Positions 8,804 to 16,966 of a stretch of 16,966 bases of DNA are shown piece by piece (positions within the stretch are counted from its first letter, which is position 1; every line of letters starts with the position of its first letter). The translations under genes and the position numbers were made by a program. A model generated the notes under the pieces. It did not search any database and was not told the origin of the DNA. It worked only from the letters and a program-made list of their open reading frames with translations. The DNA is from Tetmemena sp. SeJ-2015 (lineage: Eukaryota; Ciliophora; Spirotrichea; Sporadotrichida; Oxytrichidae): the NCBI GenBank assembly GCA_027382625.1, contig JAJKFJ010023391.1, positions 1 to 16,966 on the forward strand, given 5' to 3'.

Positions 8804-9075
8804 ATAAACGAACCATTCATCAACAATATTAAAATTAATAATATGCTTTGTATTATAATAACGGAAGCTATAATTTTGCTTTTGGACGTGGACATGATAT
8901 TGTCATTTGTAATAAATCAGATGGTCGAAATAACAATGATTGTAATTTAGGAGGTACTTATTCTTTGCCAAATGGTATCACTTATAATACTGAATAATCA
9001 AAAGCTTACTTAGCAGGAAGTGAGAAATTCAAAGTTATTGACTTTGAAATTTACACTCTCAAACCAGTTCCATGA
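8761..9075 (+). CDS. C-terminal half of a TLDc-domain protein
   Basis: The frame gives EYYYPDSKAFVFQLNKRT, then QYALYYNNGSYNFAFGRGHD, DIVICNKSDGRNNNDCNLGG, TYSLPNGITYNTEQSKAYLA and GSEKFKVIDFEIYTLKPVP, ending at TGA 9073-9075. This matches the second half of the TLDc fold: F-x-F-G-x-G-x-D-I-x-I, the N/S-rich loop, the LAGS motif and the closing E-I-x-V/T strand. TLDc proteins (TLDC1, NCOA7, OXR1 group) act in oxidative-stress resistance and V-ATPase binding; whether this one does is unknown. The first half of the domain, with the W/GG region, is absent upstream, and no ATG sits in a sensible place. The segment is therefore a truncated gene copy or one germline gene segment with the rest elsewhere. 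It overlaps the doubtful tail of the MT-A70 frame. TGA after the final strand is a natural family end. Confidence 0.8.
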
Positions 9076-9564
9076 ACATTTTCATTTCTTCAATTTAAAT
9101 AATGCTTTAAAAATATATTTGAAAAAATTAATTTTTTTTATCTATAATAATTTAAATATATTAAATTTATTTAATTAAAAAGTTATGAAGATTGCCTCAA
9201 ACATATCTTGTCGTAGTGTTTTCCTTTGTGTAGGTAGACATATAGAAAAAACTCTTAGAATTCTCTGAAATTTATTCTAAAAATATTATGAGAATCTACT
9301 CTAATCCTCTCAATACCACTTCTGTGCCGGTAAAATGATTCCAAAATTAATCTTCTTGTTAGAATTTTTCTTGAATTGATTTTGCGACTCTTTAAAATCT
9401 GAGCTTAGTTTTTCAAATAAATTTAAATATATGATGGCTTCTTAATTTTATTTGAATTATATTTTAAATTTGATTAAATTATTTAAAATATTCTCTGCTA
9501 TATTTGTTAGAATTGAGAATTTTAGAGAATTCAAATTATTAAATCTTTCTATTCCTTACTGCAA
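9076..9564. other. AT-rich spacer
   Basis: No gene can be supported. A minus-strand frame here (about 9412-9206) reads protein-like, with FTGTEVVLRGLEQILIIFLE, and shares its phase with a frame open across the island to the right, interrupted by TGA at about 9415. With only one stop codon this may be chance. Confidence 0.25.
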
Positions 9565-9965
9565 TATATAGGGCTGTCTTTCGGTTTCCTGTGTTTTTCT
9601 TAATCATAAAATACCTCTAGCGATGTAGACTCAATAAAAGAGTAACCTTTCTCAGAGACTCCTCTGAAGTCACTTGTGCTTTGTCCGCGGATAACGCTAA
9701 CTCTTCTCGCATAGGCTAGATCGCTCTGACACTCGTTCTGAAGAGGAGGCCTCCACCTCTTCTCAAACTTTCCCTTCCCGAAGATGTGTCTTCACTTGCT
9801 CTCGCTCAGTCTGCTGGTGAGCGACAAGCTGCAAGCAGCTGAAGGAATGGGCTCTCTCCCTATCGTGCCGGCGAGTTATGATATGATGAGGTTTTGAAGT
9901 CTTTGCCCATTGGAATAAACTAACCTTGTTTGTTTCCTTCTGCCACCTTAAGCAGTAAGTCATTG
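9565..9965 (-). other. GC-richer island, coding-like on the minus strand
   Basis: Base composition jumps from very AT-rich to roughly balanced and back, as it does in the conserved part of the MT-A70 gene. On the minus strand a 66-codon frame (9963-9763) has no stop in any code. Two other minus phases also read protein-like: FIPMGKDFKTSSYHNSPARQ near 9900 and FEKRWRPPLQNECQSDLAYA near 9760-9700. The plus strand is also partly open, so strand and frame are unsettled. It is probably a gene segment or a decayed gene; no family is recognised. Confidence 0.35.
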
Positions 9966-10441
9966 AAAGATTTAATAGTTATAATAAATGTTTATACTAT
10001 TATTTATACAACTTGTTTAAACATTCATCTATTATGAAATGTTTTAATTAAATTTAATATAAGTGTAATAGGATTAGAGATTCATTTAATTAAAATATTT
10101 TAATTTATAATTTGAGTTAACAGTTCTTAAATAGTGCAATTTATATTTTAAGTTATCTTATAAATAAAAACAAGAATAAAGAGAAGCTGGAGAAATAAGG
10201 CCTTAATATGCTATATTAAGATATATAAAAGAACTAAGGAAACCTAATAATTGTAAACTAATTAGGTTTATTTCTTTTAGTTAATATTTAAGTCTTATAT
10301 AATACTGTTACAGACTAATAATGATATTTAAAATGGGGATTGAGAATACAAGCAACTTTTTTAGTTCTCACTTACAAAATCCGTCCATTTATAATTTTTA
10401 TTGCATATTCTGTTTACACGAGTGATCATTATAGCTGGTTC
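9966..10441. other. AT-rich spacer
   Basis: Nothing recognisable before about 10325. From there the plus-strand frame that becomes the 10442 ORF is already free of TGA, so any real gene segment could begin earlier than its first ATG. Confidence 0.3.
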
Positions 10442-10735
10442 ATGACTTTACACTAACGTTGCGGTATTAAATAATGCCAGGAAAATTCAGATATCATCTT
10501 CTGCCTAAATTTCTTTTCTCCTTAAAACTCATTCATATGGAAAGTGGAATGTGTGAAATATAAACTCATTGTTAAACGGCGACCAGCATCTGTTGACTTA
10601 GGACCCTAAGTATCACGTGTAAATACTAAGGAAAAAATATAAATAATATTAATAATAATTCCTCATATCCTCATTAGCATTAGATAGAAAAACTATGTAT
10701 TTTCAAAAATTATCTTAAAATTCTCTTTTTAATGA
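10442..10735 (+). CDS. Unrecognised short ORF
   Basis: 97 codons from ATG 10442 to TGA 10733-10735; the same frame is TGA-free back to 10325 (136 codons). The stretch 10380-10625 has mixed composition and reads protein-like (HYSWFMTLHQRCGIK, FIWKVECVKYKLIVKRRPAS), while the last 100 bp are plain AT-rich DNA. That suggests a coding segment that ends before the TGA. No family is recognised. Chance openness is possible. Confidence 0.25.
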
Positions 10736-11420
10736 TAATATTTATAGATTGTTACAGATTTTTGTTTTAAGTCATCATTAATTTAAGATTTCCTAAGGAT
10801 CTTAGAATAGAGTGTTGTATTGCTAATTATATACAAAAATAGAATTTCATAGAAAGATAAAACTAATTTTTTTAACATGCTGACTCTTTGGATGGATATT
10901 TTTGTCAATTTCTATATTTTAATATTCTTTTAATTTTAAATCCAATTTTGATAAAATTTATTTAAGAAGAGATTATATTTTTATCGGTAATCCTTAACTT
11001 AAATTTACCGAGGTATTACTTAACTATATATATCCATTAAGATTTTAAATTATTTTTGTAATAAATCTTAAATTATAATTTTAAAAATAAATAACTTAAG
11101 ATAAATTAAAAAAAATATAAACATTTTAAGAGAACTCACAAAGTTAAACTGGTTAATTGATGAATTCAATAAACAGTATTATGACTGAAGAGGTTTCTTA
11201 TGGAATTTATATATTTCAGAGAAATCAGAGCAAATTTATTTCTTGATTTTATAATTACATTACTTTATCATTAGAGAATCGTTTATATTTTTAATGATAT
11301 TCTTTTTTAATAAAATTGAATAATAAATTTTATTATACTATTGGTTTTGTTTAGTTAAATATATAATTAAAAATATCATAGCAGTCAATAAAATTAAGAC
11401 TTAATAATTAAAGGAGGAGA
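10736..11420. other. AT-rich stretch without a supported gene
   Basis: Very AT-rich. The only small frame noted is 11160-11246 (28 codons, containing MTEEVSYGIYIFQRNQSKF), too short to call. Confidence 0.4.
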
Positions 11421-11753
11421 ATGGACTATTCTAAAAGAATCTCGATAGAAAGTGAAAACATATTTAAAATTATATTTATTGAAAAACCTCCAAATTTCAT
11501 TAAATATTTGTAGATAGATTGGCCATTTGAATATAAACAAATGGCAATACTTTTATTCATAAATCAAAGAAAGAGACAAAATCTTAATTTAAAAATATTG
11601 AGTACCCTCTCCTACGCTTTGATAAAATATGATTTTTAGTTTTAAGGAAGGTCCCTCACGGGTGTTATCAAGATTAGAAATGATTCCTTGCACTCTTAAC
11701 GAGGACAACATTTACAATGGAGGAGGAGACTACAAATTTTAGTACATGTATGA
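11421..11753 (+). CDS. Unrecognised ORF, probably frame-broken
   Basis: 110 codons from ATG 11421 to TGA 11751-11753, TAA/TAG=Gln. It reads protein-like from DYSKRISIESENIF through IKYLQIDWPFEYKQMAILLF and RSLTGVIKIRND. After about 11690 the frame turns Arg/Gln-rich, while the overlapping phase (11629-11895) becomes the better one. A single frameshift near 11690 joining the two frames is a simple explanation. No domain recognised. Confidence 0.28.
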
Positions 11754-11895
11754 GAAGGCTTAGATGATTTCGGATTCTAATTCGCTATAATAGTTCTCTT
11801 CTATTTATCACGAATCACTTTATTTATCTCTTTTTGTCTAGTTAGCCATCCTTGCTCAACCTGCTTCCCTTCTAATTTAAAATTAAAAAAAATGA
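11629..11895 (+). CDS. Overlapping ORF, possible continuation of the 11421 gene
   Basis: 88 codons from ATG 11629 to TGA 11893-11895. The credible part is EDNIYNGGGDYKFQYMYEKA followed by QMISDSNS (about 11700-11790), mixed and acidic, then AT-rich DNA. It overlaps the end of the 11421 frame in another phase, so at most one of the two is real in the overlap. Function unknown. Confidence 0.22.
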
Positions 11896-12131
11896 ATATT
11901 TAATAGAAGTTATATAGTTCTCACTCTTTATTTATTAATATCTCCCTGAATGCATGAATATTGTTGAACTCATTAAAAAATTAAATATCCTCATAATACT
12001 CAACTGACTATATTTAAAAATAATGAATACAGAGTTAAGTAACTAGCTAGTCTACTATGATGATTTTAAGTTTTTATATAACTAGTTTTGAGTGCTAAAT
12101 ATTCTGCTTCATTAATTAGATTTAAAATCCT

Positions 12132-12440
12132 ATGTCTTTAATGATCATTAATAAACTATTATTTATTCTTTTTTTGACTTTGAGAGTGGAAGCACAAGGT
12201 TGTAATGAAAATCTTTTTAAGGGGATAATATAAGTGAGCAGACTTATCGGTGCTGTCAGTTATTAGTAGTAGTATAAGTATAAGTTAAAAACTTAATAAA
12301 TTAGAAAGTTAAAATCAAGGACCCGTGACTTGGAACAAAAGCCGATTTGGCTTGGGAAGGGAGATTAGCCTGCCATTACTCTCTGGCTCGGTTGCGTTAC
12401 GTATTGCGCTGGAGGCTATCTAGTTTATTAATCCATGTGA
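12132..12440 (+). CDS. Secreted or membrane-protein-like ORF with signal peptide
   Basis: 102 codons from ATG 12132 to TGA 12438-12440. The N-terminus MSLMIINKLLFILFLTLRVE has a Lys followed by a leucine/phenylalanine core and then A-Q-G-C, a good signal peptide with likely cleavage after VEA (residue 22). The mature part is basic and Q-rich, then hydrophobic and aromatic with two Cys (LWLGCVTYCAGGYLVYQ). Beyond the TGA the same frame stays open to 12552 and then to 12828, separated by two more TGA codons. Protein-like, Cys-containing sequence appears there (RRWDCDVSPPCLR, CPKSIGLLCPVG), so the gene may be longer and carry nonsense mutations. No family is recognised. Confidence 0.38.
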
Positions 12441-12870
12441 GTTCTTAAACGGAGGTGGGATTGTGATGTCTCTCCACCCTGTTTGAGAACCATAGTTCGC
12501 TAGCATTATAATCTCTACACCCCCTCTCATTAAGTGTAGGGCTGGTGTGATTGAAATTGCCAAGAGAGGTGCAAGCTTGATAAGTGGGATACTTCGTTTC
12601 ACTGGAGAGGAAAGACATTGAAACTCACAAATAACTATGAGTCTAGACACCATCAGTACGATGCTACAGGCTACAGTGTAAGGAGGGGCGCATAGATTTT
12701 TTTGCTCACCTGTTTCACACCACCAAAGTTTTTGGTAGGTGAAATCTATGACTCTGCTTGGCCGGCTGAACATCGGCGAGCGTCTTTACTAATAAAAAAG
12801 GTGGCGCAAAGGTCCAACTATGTCTCATGATGTCCTAAATCCATAGGGCTTCTCTGCCCTGTTGGAAAAC
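12320..12870. other. GC-richer island
   Basis: The second island of balanced base composition. At least three reading phases are largely open: plus strand in phase with the signal-peptide ORF (TGA at 12438, 12552, 12828), a second plus phase with TGA at 12484 and 12618, and a minus-strand frame without TGA from 12773 to about 12316. A real coding segment is likely, but its strand is not settled. The continuity with the signal peptide favours plus. A decayed TLDc copy begins just downstream. Confidence 0.4.
12845..12860. repeat. Small GC hairpin AGGGC-6nt-GCCCT
   Basis: The same stem as at 6685-6701 with loop TTCTCT. It lies at the right edge of the GC-richer island, just before AT-rich DNA. 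Confidence 0.45.
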
Positions 12871-12904
12871 CGATGTGTGTGTTTTATAAATATTTAAATT
12901 AACA

Positions 12905-13115
12905 TATTTATATAATAATATAAATGGCGTAAAATTCCAATCATCCTAAAATGCTACACATAAACAAAAACTCTGATGTTCGAAATGAGAATTAATGTAA
13001 TTTAGGATTACTTATTCCTTCCCAAATGGTCTTTAATTTAATACTGAATAATCAAAATTATAATTAGTAGGGAGTGAGAATTCAAAGTTATTCATTTTGA
13101 AACTCTCAAACCAGT
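12905..13115 (+). pseudogene. Decayed second copy of the TLDc segment
   Basis: The DNA aligns to the TLDc segment at 8915-9072. Identical tracts are TGTAATTTAGGA (12996-13007 against 8941-8952), CCAAATGGT, an 18-nt block AATACTGAATAATCAAAA (13040-13057 against 8986-9003) and TCTCAAACCAGTT near 13110. Between them, small insertions and deletions put the conserved pieces in different frames: CNLG, then NTEQSK, then GSE. A continuous domain can no longer be read. It must therefore be a pseudogene or non-coding relic of a duplication or dispersed family. It lies about 4 kb from the better copy in the same orientation, and DNA between the copies is not duplicated. Confidence 0.75.
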
Positions 13116-13263
13116 TTTTTCTTACATGAAGTTCATTTTAAATTGTTACCTTCATATATTCAAATATCATTGAATTTTAAATTAATTTAATTTTTATTTG
13201 ATTTAATTAAAATAGTTGATTTGATAAATAAAAATTAAGGTGCTGCATCTTTGTAATCGTTAA

Positions 13264-13560
13264 ATGACTTAAGTATCTCTAATTTTCTAATATAAAACTA
13301 TATAAGTACCTTCTCTTATCATCACTGAATCACCCCTTGATAGCAAGTAAAAGTTTGATCCCCGATTTTTAATCAAATTCTAAGAATTCTTCTTATTTTA
13401 ATTTTGCTGGCCTATTATATCAGAATGTTCCCTCAAAAAAGTTGTAAGGATAAAGAAAGAGTTCTAAGAAATTGATGATGAATCTGAAATATAATAGCTT
13501 TATAAATTGAAGATACTTCATCTATCATCCCTTGATTCTTTTTAAATTACTATAGGATGA
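13264..13560 (+). CDS. Unrecognised short ORF
   Basis: 98 codons from ATG 13264 to TGA 13558-13560, TAA/TAG=Gln. The central part reads protein-like: SPLDSKQKFDPRFLIKF and SLKKVVRIKKEFQEIDDESE (about 13430-13480), with alternating basic and acidic residues that could form a helix. AT content equals the surroundings and no family is recognised, so chance is a real alternative. Confidence 0.2.
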
Positions 13561-13964
13561 TTTAAATTAGATTATCACTAAAATAATGGATCAAGTAGTT
13601 AAACTATAAATATACTACAACCATAATAAATTTAAAGGAATATAATGATAATTTCAATTATTTATTACAAATGAACAATAGTAGATTAGGGAATTATCAA
13701 TCTCTTCTCTCATCCCTTCTGTATCTCTTAAACAACAACAAAAGAAATAAGTAAACTTTGAAGCTTACTAACCTATTATTGACTTATATTTTTAGCCATT
13801 ATAAACACACTGTATCCTATAAATCTTATAATTCAACTGTATTTTAGTTGAAGTATAAGGCAAGTTGAAACCCTTATTTTCCAAAAAGTTTCTTCATATA
13901 TAGCTTTGCTAAATCACCAAGATTAAATAGATATTAAACAGTACACTCTCACACCTTTATAATA
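13561..13964. other. AT-rich stretch without a supported gene
   Basis: Nothing recognisable on either strand. Confidence 0.4.
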
Positions 13965-14255
13965 ATGTAAGATATTCAGACATTTGTTGATGGTGAACTT
14001 AAGAGTAAAGTGAAAGCCGGAATGCAAGATAAATCCCTGAACAGAAAAAATATAATGAAATAGTCCATGAAAACCTTTTAGAATGCTTAAATATATATAT
14101 TCTACTCTAATTTTTAAGAGTTTTTTTGTTTTTGTTCAATAATTAAGCTTCTTTTCCTTCCGAATTTATTTTATTTTGATAGTATTACTTATGAAAAGAT
14201 TATCTAAATTTTACGCTATCCTGTTTTAAATAATTTTTATAAATTAATAACTTGA
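13965..14255 (+). CDS. Unrecognised small ORF, first half coding-like
   Basis: 96 codons from ATG 13965 to TGA 14253-14255. The first ~42 codons are charged and Q-containing without hydrophobic bias (MQDIQTFVDGELKSKVKAGM, then QDKSLNRKNIMKQSMKTFQN), like the N-terminus of a soluble protein. After about 14090 the frame runs into plain AT-rich DNA coding mostly F, I, Y and L. It may be the first segment of a gene whose rest lies elsewhere in the germline DNA. No family recognised. Confidence 0.3.
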
Positions 14256-15338
14256 TATTATGTATTAAATTGATTTAAGAAATATTTTGAGAAACATGGG
14301 CCAGTCTTTATTGCTCTAGGATATTTTTGAAATCATAATTCTAATTGAGCGATTAAATATTCCCTAAATTAAAAAGCATAAACAAAATTCTTCATAGTTC
14401 CATCATTGAAATTGGTGTCAATGTAGAATAAGGTTTTGTGATATTAAATTAATTAAGGAGCTGAAGAAATTGTAACTACACTCTTTCTTTGGCCTATTTG
14501 GAGCCTTGCGTCATGGTTAACAAGAAGCTAACTAACTTGGCTTTAACATTAAAAGATGGCATCTTTTGCTTTTAAAAAAATATTGAATGTTTAAATAAGT
14601 TTAGAGATCTTCTTTGAGGGATATGAGTTGATTAATTTTCCTCTAATTTTATTGTTTCTTAGAATCGATTCATTCTCACAGATAAGAACTTTAAGCTAAT
14701 GAAAATTTTATCTTACATTTGCGAATTGGTTTTTCACATTACTTCACTGATATAAATACAGTAAGTAATCTTGATAGATAGTGTAGTTCTTTTCATATGC
14801 TGTTGTGACAATATACTTATTTTTTTAGATGTCAACTTCTTATAAAGGAATTAATAAATGATCAGGTGCTTTCTCAAATTAATCACTTTATTATTTTTAA
14901 AATAATTATCACTTAGTACTATCCTTCCTTATTAGATTAAATTGCATTTAGTATAATTTTCTATGGAATTAATGGTGGTATTTTATTTAATAAATAATAA
15001 ATAATCTTTAAAGTAATTTAGTATAAAGTTTAATACATAAGTTTAAGATTCAATTTCAATGTTAAAGTAATATATTTATAATTACTATATATATTTAATT
15101 TATTTAAAGATAATTTAAAACATGTTTTAAGAAGAAATTCAGCCTTCAATTATATACTTAGTAAGCATTTATTTATTTTAAGTTTATTGCATATTAAATA
15201 TGTGAATACTATTATTTCTAAAATTTTAATAAAATAGATAATTAAATAAATACCTAAATAAATTTTTTTAAATCATTGACATTTTAGATGTGTCTTTTAA
15301 ATTGAAATTATTACCAATAGATTAATCATTTAATTTTA
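14256..15338. other. AT-rich stretch, largely empty
   Basis: A 50-codon TGA-free plus frame at 14465-14617 (containing SLAYLEPCVMVNKKLTNLAL) sits in the only slightly GC-richer patch. Everything else is A/T-rich with no recognisable feature. Confidence 0.35.
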
Positions 15339-15539
15339 TCAGCAGCTTATTATCCTCAAAGGTTTAATTAGTAGGTAGGCTGTTGAGCGAGTTACCTCAG
15401 GCAGAAGTTATTTAATTTAACTTAACTAATCTCTTAGCTGCAACATCTTTATCTCTTCATGGACAGCACCTCTGCTAATTTCAGATGAGCAAAGATCGAG
15501 CAAGCCCAATATTAAGATACATACTTTGCAATTTAACAG
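15339..15539 (-). CDS. Unrecognised minus-strand coding-like segment
   Basis: Minus strand, TGA-free for 66 codons between TGA 15542-15540 and the stop at 15341-15339, in a patch of higher GC. It contains DLCSSEISRGAVHEEIKMLQ followed by LRDQLSQIKQLLPEVTRSTA, which looks like an amphipathic or coiled-coil helix. The only internal Met is mid-way, so it would be an internal gene segment rather than a complete gene. Family unknown. Confidence 0.25.
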
Positions 15540-15542
15540 TCA

Positions 15543-16016
15543 AAATAAACATCTCTTCATTTATTATTTTAGTTAAAACTTTTTTTTAAATTAAATTTTG
15601 ACTATAATTCTCAAGAAAAAAATATTTTGGCCCTGGTGAAGCTGAGAAAATTTCAATAAACATTTTATATCATAAGCTGTTTCTTAATTTTCTTTTTTTA
15701 CCTCATATGATGATCAATAACTAAGAAGGATTTCTCATATAGAGTTTATTTCTTTATCAACTCTCTTATCTATATAGGTCCTATTCAAATAGTGATGAGC
15801 ACATGGAATTTATCTTGTAATATTTGAGCTTTTAAGCATTCCAAAATCATTTTAAAAATTCACAATTTTGGAATAATTGCTCTTACAAGAAGTGATTTAA
15901 ATTTATGACATCTGTCTTTTGAAAAATAATAAAATTGCTACTGATTTAAAAACCTTTAATTGATATAAAAACAGCATGTATATTTGTTCTTCATCTATGG
16001 ATGTTTGAGACTTACA
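15543..16016. other. AT-rich stretch without a supported gene
   Basis: Nothing recognisable on either strand. Confidence 0.4.
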
Positions 16017-16235
16017 ATGGCAAAGAATACCCAATCATTTATAGTTAATGTGGTGCTATCATGCTCATTTAAGAAAATAATATCTTTAATTTTATTTATA
16101 GCAATTGAGCATTTGTCTCTAAACAAAAAAAATAACTGCAATAATTTACAACAATCTCTTAACAATTTATGCAAACAATTAATATGCTTGAAAGAAAGTT
16201 CATTATGTCTTAAATTAATAAAATGTGAAATTTGA
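16017..16235 (+). CDS. Small Cys-containing ORF with a hydrophobic segment
   Basis: 72 codons from ATG 16017 to TGA 16233-16235, with no TAA or TAG inside although the DNA is very AT-rich; the frame is open back to 15984. This is unusual here, since other AT-rich frames are full of TAA. The product has a hydrophobic stretch IISLILFIAIEHLSL (about residues 26-40) and then an N/Q/K/C-rich half with six Cys. It could be a small membrane or secreted protein, or chance. No family recognised. Confidence 0.27.
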   Translation: MAKNTQSFIVNVVLSCSFKKIISLILFIAIEHLSLNKKNNCNNLQQSLNNLCKQLICLKESSLCLKLIKCEI

Positions 16236-16842
16236 ATAACTTTTACAAAGAAGGTGAAATCAAATCAGATTATTATTTATCATAAGTTTAATGAAAGAGC
16301 ATTAACTTGTAAATCTTTTTTTTCTAAAAAAAAAAAAACAAAAAATGTTCATTTAAACTCTTTTTAATAACTATAGATAGGAATTTAATAGATTAGAGTT
16401 GATGGTTAGAAGTAAAATGAATGAGTTTCGTAGCTGATCTGTAGAAGCTCTAAGTGGCTGTTTTTATTTGAAATTCTATTCTCGTTCGATTTAATTGAAA
16501 ACCAGATTAATTTTAAAATTGGTAAATTTGATTAATTTAATTACGCACTATTAATTAAAAGCAACTTTGCACTGATCGACTTTAGTACATTAGCACAATC
16601 AAGGCGTAACCCAATATTTCTAAAGTACGCCATAATTGAGCAAATGTGCAAATGTATAATTCCGAAACAATGGAAAGGCAAGATGGGAGAGATCACAAGT
16701 ACGCTATCTGTAATCAGACTAATACAATGGGTATATATTTATTAGCTCCAATCAGGGTTTAGGGTGTGTGTGAATATTTAAAACTATAATTATATATTAT
16801 AAATGAAACCTAAGACAAGTCTCCTTAAATTCCAAATAGATT
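16236..16842. other. Region upstream of the last gene
   Basis: AT-rich, with a T/A homopolymer pair at about 16316-16338. From about 16560 to 16740 the composition is more mixed. A plus frame there reads protein-like (STLAQSRRNPIFLKYAIIEQ, PKQWKGKMGEITSTL) and stays open to the window end in a phase different from the gene at 16843. The opposite strand is also open, so it is not called. Confidence 0.3.
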
Positions 16843-16966
16843 ATGAATTCACTTCCACAAGCTCAGGATTACAACAACAAGTCGTTTTTCGCCTTCACCA
16901 TCGAGGACAAGGATATGTAGATAGACCATTTAGAGATCAGCAAGTAAATCTGCGCTGCAATTCACC
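16843..16966 (+). CDS. Start of an unrecognised gene, cut by window end
   Basis: From the first ATG after an in-frame TGA (16804-16806): MNSLPQAQDYNNKSFFAFTI, then EDKDMQIDHLEISKQICAAI, 41 codons to the window edge, with one TAG and one TAA read as Gln. Codons end mostly in C or G (GCC TTC ACC ATC GAG GAC AAG), as in the conserved part of the MT-A70 gene and unlike the AT-rich DNA just upstream. Such usage is the main support. No signal peptide; the product looks like an acidic cytosolic or nuclear protein. Too short to assign a family. Confidence 0.6.

Noticed and set aside
12420..12773. 117-codon minus-strand ORF in the GC-richer island
   Set aside because: It has no recognisable domain, and the plus strand carries a signal peptide running into the same island. 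Kept only as an alternative in the island entry.
12320..12870. Ribosomal RNA fragment
   Set aside because: The raised GC content suggested it, but no conserved rRNA tract was recognised on either strand.
1..16966. tRNA genes
   Set aside because: No GTTCGAATCC-type T-arm with a matching acceptor stem was found.

Overview
The window looks like nuclear DNA of a ciliate that reads TAA and TAG as glutamine and keeps TGA as stop. The proof is internal: one frame, 6764-8803, encodes an MT-A70 methyltransferase in which more than 35 TAA/TAG codons must be read through, including two adjacent TAA codons (8048-8053) inside the conserved domain. Coding segments ending in C/G codons sit in very AT-rich DNA, gene density is low, and there are truncated and decayed gene copies and a transposon. 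Together these suggest a germline (micronuclear) region of a spirotrich of the Oxytricha/Stylonychia type. That placement is inference.

Layout. (1) 1 to about 4980: DNA full of G, C, A and T runs, holding frame-broken plus-strand coding segments. Recognisable are a C2H2 zinc-finger tract (about 3150-3340) and a protein-kinase-like tract (about 3530-4160). (2) About 4600-5450, minus strand: a broken Tc1/mariner-like transposase. A zinc finger plus kinase next to a transposase resembles the gene set of TBE (telomere-bearing element) transposons. (3) 5483-5891: eight copies of a paired motif, GTGAGTC-2nt-GTGAGTC, four of them spaced 43/43/42 bp. (4) 6764-8803: MT-A70 gene with a long Q/N/Y/P-rich N-terminus and coiled coil; the catalytic motif reads DAPW. 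(5) 8761-9075: the C-terminal half of a TLDc domain; a decayed second copy lies at about 12905-13115. (6) 9080-16000: AT-rich DNA with two islands of higher GC (about 9565-9965 and 12320-12870) and several short open frames of uncertain meaning, the best being one with a signal peptide at 12132. (7) 16843-16966: the start of another gene, cut by the window end.

Apart from the transposon-like block, nothing shows that these genes act together. With TGA as the only stop, open frames of 60-100 codons occur by chance in such DNA, so unrecognised frames carry low confidence. Breaks left of 4980 may be sequencing or assembly errors rather than real mutations.
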